NCBI GenBank assembly: GCA_001584585.1
Contig: LSYV01000098.1
Coordinates: 23,745 to 87,744, forward strand
Length of the DNA: 64,000 nt
Reading direction: 5' to 3'
Origin: Gonium pectorale
Taxonomy: Eukaryota > Chlorophyta > Chlorophyceae > Chlamydomonadales > Volvocaceae
Below are positions 1 to 12,200 of this stretch, in pieces. Position 1 is the first letter of the stretch. The number at the start of each line of letters is the position of its first letter. The notes beneath the pieces were generated by a model. It saw nothing but the letters and a program-made list of their open reading frames with translations. It was not told the DNA's origin and did no database searches. The position numbers were made by a program, and so were the translations under genes.

Positions 1-398
1 CGTGGGAGACGAGTTGCCACCCGAAGGCGGCACTGCACCCGCCGCTGGCGGCGAAGGGTTCGTTGCTGGCGGCGTCCCTCCGACCGTGGGAGATGAGTTG
101 CCACCCGAAGGCGGCACTGCACCCGCCGCTGGCGGCGCAGGGTTCGTTGCTGGCGGCGTTCCTCCGACCGTGGGAGGTGAGTTGCCACCTGCCGGCGGCA
201 CGGCACCCGCCGCTGGCGGCGCAGGGTTCGTTGCTGGCAGCGTCCCTCCGACCGTGGGAGGTGAGTTGCCACCCGACGGCGGCACGACACCCGCTGCTGG
301 CGGCGCAGGGTTCGTTGCTGGCGGCGTCCCTCCAACCGTGGGAGGCGAGATGCCACCCGACGACGGCACGACACCCGCCTCTGGCGGCGAAGGGTTAG
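1..398. repeat. 84-bp coding minisatellite, about 4.7 copies
   Basis: The landmark GAGTTGCCACC recurs at 11, 95, 179, 263 and (as GAGATGCCACC) 347, an exact 84-bp period that continues past the left edge. Because 84 is a multiple of 3 it stays in frame, and on the minus strand it encodes a 28-residue unit built on PPATNPAPPAAG and PPSGGNSPPTVGG. Copies differ by a few substitutions. It lies in the Pro-rich tail of the Kelch gene. Confidence 0.93.
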
Positions 399-2187
399 AG
401 CCGCCGAAAAGAGGGCTGGCGCTCGGGGGCTCGGGGCTGACGCTCGGGGGCTCGGGGCTAGGACTGCCTCCGACGACAGGAGGGGCGCTACCGCCCGTGC
501 CGCTGCCGCCTGCCGAGGGGCCGAATAGGTCGCCCTTGATGACAAGGCTGGGCCGCGATGGCGGCGGCGAGGGCGCCGGCACCGACACGATGTTCGCCAG
601 GTATCCACCGTACAGCAACAGGAAATCCCCGCACACCGTCAGGGCCGCAGAGCGCAGAGCCGGCGGCGAGTCTCCAAGCGTCACGTTTGGCGCTACCGCA
701 CCGATCCACCTGCGCGATCGGGTAAGCACCTTGTTTGCATCGGTCCCAATCCAGCAGCTGCAGGCATTCAAATGGAAACAAGGCCAACCGCCATTGTGCA
801 ACATTCCCTTCCAGGCCATGCGAGCATGACTCACTTGCGAGCCGTCAGGTTGTACGACCAAAGCTCGCTGCTTGCCGTACCGTCCGCCAGCAACCCGCCG
901 TACACCAGCATGATGTTGCTGCCCCAGATGGCCGCTCTCGCATACTTGCGGGGGCTCGGACCGGGGCCTAGGCCACGGGCCACATGTACAAATGCAAGGC
1001 GCATTCATCAGGACAGAAACATACCGGACACCTCTGACTGGCGCGGCAAGTCAGGAAGCCGGGAGGCTGCAGCGGCAGGCGCCTGCATTGCGTGCTGCAT
1101 CCGGCTCCGAGGTGGCCCTAACCAGGGACTGAGACTGTGGGTCCACATGCCCTTGAACAGCGCCCCTCTGTCCCTCGCATCCGTCGACACATTGCGCGTG
1201 CATCCGCCCTTGTCCGCGCCCACCCAACCCCGTGCATTCCTCCGGCCAGTCCACAGCCGTACCCTCGCCCCAATGTTCTCATCCGTATTGTTGCTCTGCT
1301 CCGGCGTACAACCCAGATCCCTCTATGCACACGTCCGCCCCCCGTTGTTGAGCATCCGCCCTCAAGCTACTGCGCCCCCGTGCGCAAGTGCGCCCCCCGT
1401 GATGCCCCCACCCGTGTCGTTGTGCTGCAGCCACTTGAACGTCTGCAGACTGAACGATGCCACGTCGGATAGGAGCAGCTCGGCGGATGAGGAGTTGGCG
1501 GTGCTGCTGCTGCTGTCGGCGGTTGACTTGGCCGAGCCGCCATACACGACTATGTGTCGCCGGTTGCCGGTGTCCGTCCACTCAACCATTGCGTGCCCCG
1601 CGCGGCCGGGTACATTCTGCGTGGCCGAAGGGAGAGAAGCGGGAGAGCAGCAGCAGAAGGACTGATAACGGCGAGTTTTAACCCCTTTCTCGGAGGCGGT
1701 GGAGGCTCGGCGCGGTCAAGCGCTCTCACCTAATATGCGGGCGGGCCCACTCAGGGCATGCATTCCTCTGCGTTTCAAGCATGCGGAGAGAGCCTGCCCC
1801 GTACCCGCTTCGCCTCACGTACGTGGATATTTGAACCCCTGGGCATCAAGTGGGCTCCCGCCCACGCCCAGCGCCACGCACGCAACCCCCATAGGCCACC
1901 GGCACCCCGCGTCCTGCTGAGGATGCCGCTGGTGCAGGTGTGGAGCGTGCCGCTTCCGACGGCAGGCTTGGCATCTGAACCGGCCATCTGCAGGCTATTT
2001 AAAATGTGCGCCGCCTGGACTACTAGCCCGCCCTGGCCTTTCGGCACACAGGCACGTGGCCACGGACCTGCCAGTCCAGGAGCACTTGAGAGCGGAGGGC
2101 CCTGCTGCGGGGGTCGTACTCCTCCACCGAGTTTGAGCCCAGGACGTCGGCCGGCGCGGACCCGGTCCGCCCGCCAAACGTGTACAC
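1..2187 (-). CDS. Kelch-repeat protein with Pro-rich repeat tail (partial, both ends missing)
   Basis: Supported exons in transcript order are 2187-2068, 1974-1906, 1616-1412, 967-835 and 709 to the left edge; phases join cleanly at all four introns. Four Kelch blades are readable by their hydrophobic-GG strands: VYTFGGRTG, HIVVYGGSA, NIMLVYGG and DFLLLYGG, separated by typical W/P-x-x-R spacing such as PSPRKYARAAIWG. After the last blade the protein becomes Pro/Gly/Ala-rich and enters tandem 28-residue repeats that run off the window. Kelch blades form beta-propellers used for protein or glycan binding, and Pro-rich repeat tails are common in volvocine extracellular matrix proteins, so a secreted or wall-associated role is inferred. 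No signal peptide is visible because the 5' exons (right of 2187) were not identified. The 1974 acceptor is my choice over one at 1988 because it keeps the phase. A galactose-oxidase-type enzyme is not excluded, but no catalytic residues can be assessed. Confidence 0.78.
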
Positions 2188-4012
2188 CTGGTTCGGGGGA
2201 GGTCGCGGGTTCGTATGGCGCCGAGTGGACGCACATGGAGCAGCTGGTTAAAGTGGGACGAGGCGCCTTCATGAGTGAGAGGTGGGTTGGGAAAGCGGGG
2301 ACAGGAGCAGGGACACCTCTGTAGCTGCAGTGGAGTGAATCGGCCCCTTGCACGCCAAGCAGTAAGACGCCGCGGCCAAGACCGAGTCGACGGGCTGGCT
2401 GCTGTGTGCGGGGCAGGACGGAATTACAAAGGCCCATGCTCTGGCGCAGCGAGTTTGTAGCGGATGGCGCACTAGCTAGAGCAGGCATTGCCGCATCACT
2501 CCAGCAAACGTTGGGCGTGCTGTGCAACCCCACGCTCCCCACGTGTCCAGAATTCGGTAAGCGCACAGCCTCACCAGCCCATTCCCTGAGGCGACCATGC
2601 CATGGTCGTAGCGGTTCTCGGACGTGCCCGAGCGACACAGCGCCTTGCCGCCCTCACACCAAGGCCGCTCCCGCTCTCCAGCAACGAAGGGAAAGCACTG
2701 TGCGCAAGGTCGGGGGTGGCCAAGGAGGTGAGGAAACGAAGAGGACAGCAAAGGGCCTGTTTCACAGGCAGGATGCTGGAGGGCGTCCAGGACAAGGGAA
2801 GAGGTAAGTGGCAAATGGTAAGATGCAAGCGTGAGGTTGGAGTAATGGTACTCGACTGGGTAAGAGGACGCCACGCGGGTCGGGGGTGTGCAACGGGGAG
2901 GAGGAAGACGGGTCAAGTGCCGGCCCCGAAGCTAAGCACGAATACAAATGCTTAACTTAGCCCTACATTGTAACCGCCTCACGTGAAAGGTGAACAAGAG
3001 CACGAGGAGCGCATGCCCAAGGCACAGGGACATCCATCCGCGGTTGGAAAGTTGTGCCACGTCACGCTTCATAACGCAGTCTTGACTTGTTCATGCCCTC
3101 GCACGAAAGCCAGAGCCCTGAAGCACCGGGCGCCCGACGCTATGACTGTCGTCAATCATTACAGAGATATGGATGATTCATACGGTGCTAAAGTCGAAGC
3201 AGAGGCTCGGGTCAGTGTCAATTATGATGGCTGGATTCCCTTCAACCTACATCAATAAGCCACCGCAGTTTGAAATCACGGAGTAGGTGTAGATATTGGT
3301 TTCGAGCGCTAATGCCTAATGCATGTATTCGGGGTTTCCGCATGTCGAACCGCATTTCGTATCCGGGGTGTTCCCCAATAAAGACCCCATAGCCATAGTT
3401 TCCTGAAGCTATTGCTCCCGTCAGGGCCAGTCGTCCCTGGCTCGTCCCCAGGCTCGTCCCCAGACACCAATAACATGCAAGAATTACCGCCTGATGCAAG
3501 CTAGAACATATACATCGTAAACCTTAGAGTGTGATACGCAGTGTGTTGTATCGTGCCTCACGCCTGCAGGGAACTCGCCCAGAGCGAGCATACATCAGGG
3601 CACTCCCCACAGATTACGCGTGCTGTGCGTTTACGGCGATTCAGGCAGCTTCTCTGGACCTAACAATGCTCCTACGTCAGAAGCGGGCCACGTGGGCAAA
3701 ATGGAGCCGTTGTGCTAACCGTACTAACCGAGGTGGCAACCCGGTTCACTGCTTAATGGTAACCTTCATGCGCTTCCTTTCGCTACTCCTCGTGTCACTA
3801 CCATATCATGCGTTGGACATAATGCGTGGCAACGCGGAAAACTCCGGGTGGCGGGCATGGACGTGCAAGGTGATGCCGGTATGAGGTCGGTACGCCTTGC
3901 CGTTGGTGCCGGGCAGGCTAATATGCAGCGTGGCTCGTTCCTCCCAAACCCAACCGAATTCAACCGAAGCTATTGTCGTCCTTACTTCAAGGTCTGCGCG
4001 TGTCTGCGCACG
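2188..4012. other. Spacer without a supported gene
   Basis: The 5' exons and promoter of the minus-strand Kelch gene should lie in the first part, but no exon could be fixed: no reading frame shows further Kelch strands with matching splice sites. From about 2900 to 4000 the sequence is noticeably less GC-rich and shows no coding signal in either strand. Confidence 0.5.
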
Positions 4013-4290
4013 GCCTGATGGGCGGGCTGGCCGCACGCCGGTCTGACCGCATTCGGACCGGGGACCATGACGACAACACCGCCGAGTAACCCTAACAACT
4101 TGCAGTCCACGAGGTGACAACTCACAATCTGCCAGGTGAGCACGGATAAGTCGGGTAAGCTGGTAAGCCGGTGTTTGGAGAGGGGTTCGGAAGGAACGTC
4201 CTCTTCACCTGCCTTGCTTTGTACCCGCCCGCCCTGGAAACGTCGCGCCTTCGGGTGTGTATGTCCGAAGAGACGGGTTCCCTCCTTTGC
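4013..4290 (+). repeat. Dispersed repeat, longest left-hand copy
   Basis: This block is clearly related to 32070-32345: both contain CCATGACGACAACAC followed by GCCGAG, a GGTAAGCTGGTA segment, and then the highly similar CACCTGCCTTGCTTTGTACC and ACGTCGCGCCTTCGGGTGTG strings in the same order. Shorter pieces occur at 31061 (inverted), 31428 and 32597. It is probably a fragment of a transposable element. No terminal repeats or protein were recognised, so the class is unknown. Confidence 0.75.
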
Positions 4291-4639
4291 AGATTACTCT
4301 TCTTTCGTGCCCAATGAGTTGGCTGTCTCTAGCCGAGAAAAGGTGGTGCTTGGTGGTCCGTGGTGGGCAAGGATGGTGGTCTTTATGGTGCAGGGTTCCT
4401 TCTCTTCCTGTGTGCGCCGTCGGTGTTTGGTCCTGGCTGCCGTGGTGCGCTGTAGTTAGGGCAGGGTTCTCACCACGGGAGGGCTGCCTGTCCCTCCCGT
4501 TGTCTGCGCCCTTTCTCCGCCTCTCCGCCTGTAACCTTTCCACAGAAAAGAAGGATTGGCGTAGCCTCTCTACACCCCCCCTCTCGAGCAATAGAGGGTT
4601 TAGGTTTGTCAATGATGTAACCATCCGGGCGGCCCGATT

Positions 4640-5097
4640 ATGTGTGGATCTATGCAGGTGCTGTTTGAACGGGCGCCCGTGTGTGGGCCGCCCCGGGGGG
4701 GGGCCAGCAGCGGGAGCGGGCCCGTACGGAATGCCCGGCAGGGGCCGCGGGCGGGGCAGGGGCCGCGGGTGGGGAGGGACCGCGAGCGGGGTAGGGACTG
4801 CAGGCGGGCAGGGTTGCTCCAGATGTGGGGACGGCAGCGATGATGATGGTGGGGACGACGTCTCGGAGCAGGACGAGCAGGAGACGGAGGAGACGGCTGG
4901 GCGTGGAGGCCGCCCCAGGCGTGCGGCTGCCGGGCGGCTGAACAGCAGCTACATGGGCCTCAGCATGGGGCGGCATGCAGCCGCCAGCGATGAGGAGACC
5001 GGGAGCATGGAGGATGAGAGCGAGGGTTACAGCGTGGGAGGATGAGAGCGTGGGTGAGAGCAGGAGCTATAGCTTCTCCGGTTCGGATGACTCAGGT
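4640..5097 (+). pseudogene. Gly/Arg-rich then acidic reading frame with a frameshifting duplication
   Basis: In one plus frame the sequence encodes a Gly-Arg run (PGRGRGRGRGRGWGG), then an acidic Asp/Glu stretch, a basic patch and MEDESEGYSVGG before a TGA at 5043. Immediately after, another frame continues the same composition (EDESVGESRSYSFSGSDDSG) up to a possible GTGAGG donor near 5097. The junction is a short duplication of GAGGATGAGAGCG that puts the second copy out of frame. It could be a decayed exon, a transposon-encoded protein or a sequencing error in a real disordered nuclear protein. No start codon or domain is recognised, and no function is assigned. Confidence 0.3.
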
Positions 5098-5559
5098 GAG
5101 GCGTGGCTTGCGCAGGGGGGCCTGTGGGTACAGGATTGACGTGCAGAGCCGGAGCAGCAAAGACCCACCGAGAATGAATTAAGCCTTCATCAGATCCTCG
5201 GCCCCGACTTCGTACGCGTGCACATTACTCATGCAGACCCTGCTTGCACCGGGGAAAGTCCCAATCGTGCGGATGTGCCGTTTTGACACATCGGAGTGAA
5301 TACCGTACGCACTTGGGCTGAAACAATACAGCTGGCGATAAGAGGCCGGCATGGCTGCTGGTCCTCTGGCTGCCTCGCTGACGTCCGCAACCCCACCCTG
5401 CGACGAATTCAGCGGGGACAGCGACGGAAGGAGGTAGGGTGTTTCAGAGGGAAGCGCAGGGATGGCTCTGTGCCACATATGCAGCCACGCGGCGGTCGGG
5501 CGCGATCAGGGGCGGTCGGGACATTTTGGCCACAGCAACGCACAGCAGCAAACAGCGCC

Positions 5560-6051
5560 CAACTCGCCGACGGCGAAGGAGTATTTGTTAGGCCTTATCG
5601 ATAACTACGGCGCCGCCAGGAGCTCGCCAGCGGCTTCACAACATACGCTACGAGAGACAGAAGATCATCGTCGATGCGCTGGCAGCGCTATTCAAGAGTG
5701 AGGGACTGGCGGACTAGACGTCTACATTTCGCAAGACGGCGGGAGCAACTACACGGTGGTTCTGCCGGCCAAGCGCCATGGGCACGACAACCACGCATTC
5801 CCTGAGCGAGGTCACACGCAAGGGACACATACGAATGGGAGGAGCGGACTGCGCCCCTGGGCTGTGCCTGTCAAGACGCCTACGTCGCCTTCTGGGAGAG
5901 ACGATACCTGCAGTTGATAACCGACCGCTGCCCTGTAGGCACAGGGTCCAAAACCATGCGTCCTAGTGTCCCTGATGCGTTCTTTGCCACATTAACAATC
6001 CAGGCTCCGGGAACTGCCGTGATCGGCAGTAGTCGTGATTGAGCCGTGGCC
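5560..6051 (+). pseudogene. Frame-broken coding relic with a glycosyltransferase-like segment
   Basis: Three protein-like segments follow each other in different plus frames: RQKIIVDALAALFKSEGLAD (ends at a stop near 5718), LDVYISQDGGSNYTVVLPAK (from about 5717), and a Cys-containing stretch with CQDAYVAFWERRYLQLITD that ends at a TGA near 6050. The helix followed by a strand ending in SQDG resembles the nucleotide-sugar entry region of GT13 (GnT-I) N-acetylglucosaminyltransferases. That is a pattern resemblance only. No introns with good phase join the pieces, so I call it a relic. A gene with unrecognised introns or assembly errors is the alternative. Confidence 0.25.
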
Positions 6052-6278
6052 GTAGTACCGTAGATATGCAAAGGCCAAAAAGGCGCAAGTACACATTGCT
6101 CTTGTGTTGTAAAAATGAACAAATCTTCATAATTATACGAGTAGCTGCAACCGCTGATGTGCGCTGGATGACCTACTGATATGGACGTATTACCTCCATT
6201 TATGTAGCTGTTGTTTTGAAGCTGCTTCCAGCGATTGGGGCGGTGGGCGACCATGACTGGCCGCTGAGGAGCGTCTCG

Positions 6279-9200
6279 ATGAAATATCCCACGGTTTTCA
6301 TTCTTGGCGCCCTGGCGTTAGCGCACCATGTGGCCTTCGCGCAGCGGGTGGTCTTCGTTCGCACCGGGTCGGACTTTGTGGAAGCGCTCGCGGCGCAGGA
6401 CGTGACAGTTCTAAGGCTTGCGCCGCTGATATTCATTGAGGACGTTGATTTCGCTGGAGTTCGCCCGCTGGTGCTTCAGCGGAACGTCACCATCGAGCCA
6501 GACCTGTCCGTCCCAAGTTCGGTCCTTTGCACAAACCTGAAGACCGGAGCGGTGAGCCTTCGTCCATCCCAATCCCCTCGCCCCTTCCCCTTCTTCACGA
6601 TTCCCTCACGTCCCCTCGTACGCCTACCCCAGGTACGAATGGCCAAGGGTGTGTTCATGACGTTCCGGCGCCTTACCATGGCGCAGACTCGGCGGGTGCT
6701 TGGCACGCTCTCTCCCGGTGAGCGGGGATGCACCACGAACAACGGGCTGGCGGAAGTACCTAAACATAAATCGCGTGCAGCGTTGTTCTCCCAAGCCCAC
6801 GCAGTTGTCATTCACCCCCGTACCGTCATACGGCAGCCGCGACTCAGGCCTTCCAAATCCTTTCCAGGCCCTCAAAACTCCCCGCCCCACCCCGCTTAAC
6901 CCCGACCAGGGTTTGACGTCATCCTGCCCAGCCTGGCAAACGACACGGGATCGGCTGTACAGATGATTAACTGCCTTCTTGTGCATTGTAAGTATGCGTG
7001 GGCTGCGCGGTGGGAAGATGGGAAGGTGGGACCAAGGCAGCATGCCGGGAGTGCACGGCGTGCCCACACGCCCGCGGCCTCACCCACAGTCCGCCCACCG
7101 CTCCTGACACGTGCGCTCGCTCCGCATGAAGGGCCGCTCACCCCCGCGGCCCCGCCCCACGCCCGGTCCCTCTCCAGCCCGCGTTTCCTAGAAAGGCTTC
7201 GGGGTTGCGTGCACCCATAGCATCCCTATCGAGAATGCAAACTCGCCCGTAACCGTGCCCCCACCGTGGCCTCGCCGTGTCCGCACCCCTCTGCCGCACC
7301 CCCTGCCTCCTAGTACTGAGTATGCGATTCGGTGTCGGCGACGCGACCCGTTTCCCGTTCCGTATTACCCCTCTGCCGCAGCTGTATGCTTGCCACGGGA
7401 GTTGCAAGTGCAGTCGATCGTCAACTCCTCTCGGCCGGCGGCCTTCGGCCCCGGGCCGAATCGTGTGGGGCCTCTGCTGCCGCTGCCCGCCAACTGCAGC
7501 AACTCCAGCACGGCGCCGCTGCTGCAGCGCTGCTGGCCGCGGTACGGCTTGTATGAGGATCTGGTGCTGCTGGCAATGGACGCGAACGAGAGGGGCCAGC
7601 TTTTTCCCACTAATTACGCGATGCGTGTGTTGGACAGCCGCTTCATATGCCGGTCGGTGATGGCGCAGGAGTGTGTCCAGGTGCGTGAGGCAGTTGCTGG
7701 TGGGGCGGCGTGAGGTGTCGAGTGAGCGGACAACAAGGGAACGGGGAAGGGACGCGGGCGGGTGTTCAGTCGGGCGACGGCGTCCGGGATGCCGGGAAGC
7801 GTCGGGAGCGGGGCCGGAAAGCGAGGGGCGGGCATGGTTTCGGGGTACACATAGATAGGGTTGGGTTCGTGCCAAGCCGGGTGGGGTGGGGGAATGTCGG
7901 GGCCTGATGAGGCGGGGCGGGGCGTGATGAGTTGGGGTGGGGGTGGAGGAGTGAGATGTCGAAAGGGAGGGGCTCGACGGCACCGGGGCGCTGAGTTGGC
8001 GGGATGGGCGCCGAGCAGAGGTAGGAGGCGGGGACGCAGGGAGTGGGCTCAGGGGGGTGACGAGGAGCGGGGTGGGGTTCTGGACAGGACGTGGAGGCAG
8101 CGGCGACGGGGCGCGGGAGATGCTGGGGGCGGAGAGGGCCTGGCAGATCGATGTGCGTCGGGCGTAAGGGGAGCTGCTGACGTCCCTGCTCCTGCGTGCC
8201 TCATCCTCCTTCGCCTCCTCCCTTTTCACCCCCGGCTACGCGCGCTTATATCTATGCCCCGCTGCCGCGTAGCCGCTGGAGGCCATCACTGCCGTGTCGC
8301 GGCCTCTTTGATGGCCCGTCCCCGTAGCCCGTCCCCACCAGCCACTTGGCAGGCCCACCCACCTGCCCTGCCTCTCACCCCGCTGCCCGCCACCCTGCCC
8401 GCTGCCGCGCAGACGCTGGGCACGGTGGGCTGCTTTCTCTTCATGACCTCATCAAAGCTGGACCAGGGGCAGGACGACACCTGCGCCTCGCTGCTGGAGG
8501 CCGACTCCGCAGCGGCGGCGCCCGGCCGCGCGCGGAATGGCGGCCTGGCGGGCACAGCGCGCGTGCTGGCCATTGCGCTGCCCTGCGCCCTGGGCGGTGA
8601 GCTGCTGTGTGCATGGTGGGGGGGCGAGGGGCGGGGGGGATGAAGGCGAGGGCGGGGGCCGAAGGCAACGACGTGACGCTGCGCGCCCAGTTTTAGGTGG
8701 GGCACGCGGCGTGTCAGGTTGGACATCTCGGGGCGGCAAGGTGCATGGGGCTGGGGTCGCTAGGCAAATGGGGCTGGGGGTGGGGGTGGCTAGGCGGCGA
8801 GAGCTGCGGGCTCTGGGGTGGCATCCCAAGGGCCCTCGGGATTGCCGGCTGCAGAGCCCGATGGTAGAGGAGTATGGGCGGGCGCTGTACGGGCCAACGG
8901 GGTTCGCTGCTGCTGACATCGTGGTGGAGGCGCCGCGAGCCAGCATGTCGGTTACCTCCGGCCTCAACTTGCCCGTGAAAAGAGATGAAGGCTTTCCGGC
9001 GCGTTGCCGGGGGCCACTGTAGAGCAGCCCTTGCGTGGCAACCGTGGCGACGGTGTGCGGACGACATGCCGGGGCCCGCATTGGCATTCCGCATCGCGCT
9101 CTGCGCGTATGGCTCGCCTGGTGCAAGGCTCACGGAATCGCGTCTCACGAACGCACGCCACGCACACATACCGTGCCTGACCGCGTGCGCTGGTTGCTTT

Positions 9201-12200
9201 CCATTGCCCTGCCGCAGGCGCGGGTCTGCTCCTGGTGGGCTGGCTGCTGTGGGTCCGGCGCCGGCGGCAGGGCGGCACCGCCCCGCCCTCCATGGCCCCT
9301 GGCGGGAGCAGCAGCATCGACGCCGGCGTGTGAGTACCCCACGGGTGGCTCTCGCAGCGCGGGCTCAGGGGCGCTGGGCTGACTGCCGATCTTGCCTAGC
9401 TTGCCCGCCAGTTCGGGTTGCACTGCCGGCTCTCACGCTGGCCCGTGCTGTTGGCCCTCTTGCCATGCGTGCAGGCGACTCGTGATGTCGGGACCCTACG
9501 GCCACGCTGATGCCGAGGGCGGGAGCGGCCGAGGGCGTTGCGGGCCAGGCAGCGGCTTTAGCGGAGGCGGCGGCGGTGGCGGCAAGGGCAGCCGGGGCGG
9601 CGGCTCCAGCGAGGGCGGCAAGGGCCGGGCGGACCGGGCCGATATGGGGCCCGAGTCCCTGACGGGCCAGCATTCGAGCCCCAGCACGGAGCTGCCCTCG
9701 GAGCTGGTGTCTCCGGACACTGTCCGCGCGGCCGGCCAGTCGGACGACCAGAAGCATGTGGCCCTCGCGACAGGTGGGTGGGTGGGGGTGGGAGATTCAG
9801 TCCGTGGGCAAGCTACGCGATGACTGAAGAGTAGGGCACTGTAGGAGCGTGGGAGTGGGGAGGTAACGGCGGACGGGGACAGACGGGGACGGGGGACGCA
9901 AAGCGCGACTCCGATCCGGTGATCCACAGACGTGCGGGACGGATGGCCGTGTGGTGATGGTGTCCCGGTAGCGGGGTTCTCCGGGGAATCGCACTGCCGG
10001 AAGTGGCCGTCCCTCGCGACATGGCGGGGCCAGGGTGACGATCCGGGACGCGCAGGGCGCCAATATGGCGGCGTCGCATCGGTCGGGCGGTTGCATCGGG
10101 GTGGCTGGTCCCCCCTCTGCGTACTGCCGGTACGGCAACCCACGTACGGCACGCCACACCACGCCCCCTCCCCCCGCAGCCAGCATCCTGCTGGACACGC
10201 CGGTGCTGGTCACCCCCACCACGCCGCACCGCGCCGACGTGCGGCTCGACCTGCAGTGCGACACCGAGGTGCAGCTGCTGCCGGCGGTCCGGGGCCAGGG
10301 GTGAGCCGCGAGGGGCGGATGCGGGGCGAGCTTCGGGCCCGGAGGATGGATATTGGGTCAACGATGCCAGGTAGCCCGGTTCCCGATCACGCGGCCTTGC
10401 GCCTGGGTGTGCAAGGGGCGGGAGGCCGCTGCGTGGCTTGCCACACGCGCCTGCCTGCAGTGTCTCGAATGCACTGTGGCCTGTTGGGACGAGCGAGTGT
10501 GCCCCTTCGGACCGACCCCGTCCGACCCCTCCTGCGCGCCCCCCTCCCGCCCCCGCCCCGTCCCGCACCTGCCCCGCCCCCGCCCCGTCCCGCATGACAT
10601 GCGCCTGTGGCTACTCCACCGGGAACGTCCTCCAACCCTCTTGCCACCCCCCATGCCGCGCCAGGAGCTTTGGGCGCGTGGTGGAGGGGCTGTACGCCGG
10701 GCAGCGGGTGGCGGTCAAGCTGGTCCCCGACGTGAGCCAGATCGGCGGCTCGCCCGAGAGCGCTCTGGCCACCTTCACGCAGGTATGTAGGTATGGTGGG
10801 GATGCGCAGAGTCCCGGCCCGCGTCTGCACCTTCGCCATGTCCTCCTACCTAGAAGTGCGACAGAATCGTTAGCACGTCTCGAACCGCTCATGGGGGGAA
10901 TCACAAGGCACCCGGCCGGCTCGGCCCGGCCCAGCCTTGGCATGTCACGACCCCTGTGGGGCCAATCCCAAGGTGCCCGGCCCGGCCTGGGAGCAACCAC
11001 AATACCCTCGTGGCCCACGCGCAGGAGGTTGAGGTGCTAGGTCGCTGCGACCACCCCAACGTTGTGCGCCTTCTGGCGGCCTGCGTGCGCCCTCCACGCC
11101 TGTGCCTGGTCATGGAGCTCATGGACACTAGCCTCGACCGCCTGCTGCACGGCGGGCCCCGGGCCGGTGGCGGGCCAGGCGGAGCTGTTAACGGAAATGG
11201 CGGTGATAGAGGTTACGGACCGGGTCCTGGAACCGGGCCCGGTGAGCTGCTGCCCCTGGATAAGGTCATCTACATCGGCATAGGTGAGATCCGGAGAGGT
11301 TGGCAGTCGGAAGTCAGGGGAAGAGCGAAGATTCTGGGCCAGACATGTCCGGGATGGGCGAGGGACAGGCGTGTCTGCCTGCTTCGCCCTCGTCCCTTTC
11401 TCGACCCCGGGCGTAGAGTCGCTGTTGTCGGTCCCCATCCGCCAGGAGCTGCGCCAGCTGCCCAAGTGTTTGCGGGGCTGTACCGCTCCGTGCGATGTGT
11501 TGTCGTACATTTGTGTTGACGTACATGTGAGTGCGCGCCCTTGCACGCCCCTCGCAGAGGTCGCACGCGCGCTCGAGTACCTACACCCCACCATCGTGCA
11601 CCGGGACCTCAAGGTGCGCGGTGCCAGACGTGAGGGACACGGGGGTGCACGCTAAAGAACCGTTGGATGAAACAAGCGCTCCGCCCGGCGAGGCGGAGGC
11701 GGGGCCCCACATCGCACATGCGTTTCGCTCGCTGCCGTTCCTCTGATGGGCCGACGCGTACGGCCTGGGCTCGGAGCTCAGCGCTCATGGTGATGCCTGG
11801 AGAAGGGCATGGCGCGGGAAGAAAACGCGTGTGGGGCTAGCTGCCCTTACGGCAGTACAGGGCAGGTGACTAAGTCGCCCGGGCACCCCAAATGTACGGC
11901 ATACCGATGCCCGATGCATACGGCACGGCGTCTCGGGGCGCATGAGCTGTACTGTGCCAGGGAGTACAGCGCGTGAGCCGTACTCCATTGTGCTCCTTTT
12001 GCGCGCCAGGAAGTACTGCTGTCCCTGCCTGCTGCGGCGGCGTTCCCCACCAAGGGTGATGGTCGTGGCCATGCTTGTGTGACATCTGCCCCTTGTGCGC
12101 TGCCTGTAATCCTACAATCCACTCGTGCGGACGCTGATGCAGCCTCTTCCTCACCTTCCTGTCTCCCCACCCGCAGCCCGGGAACGTGCTGCTCCAGGAC

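Noticed and set aside
1906..1987. Alternative Kelch exon starting at 1987 (after CTGCAG)
   Set aside because: That frame has no donor of the phase required by the next exon; the acceptor at 1975 gives phase 0 at both ends.
2202..2222. GGTCGCGGGTTCGTATGGCG, tRNA T-arm-like
   Set aside because: No matching acceptor stem, anticodon arm or A-box is found around it.
4257..4600. Open frame over the dispersed repeat at the start of the 4257-5045 reading frame
   Set aside because: Its upstream half lies in repeat sequence with no protein-like composition; only the part after about 4690 looks coding.
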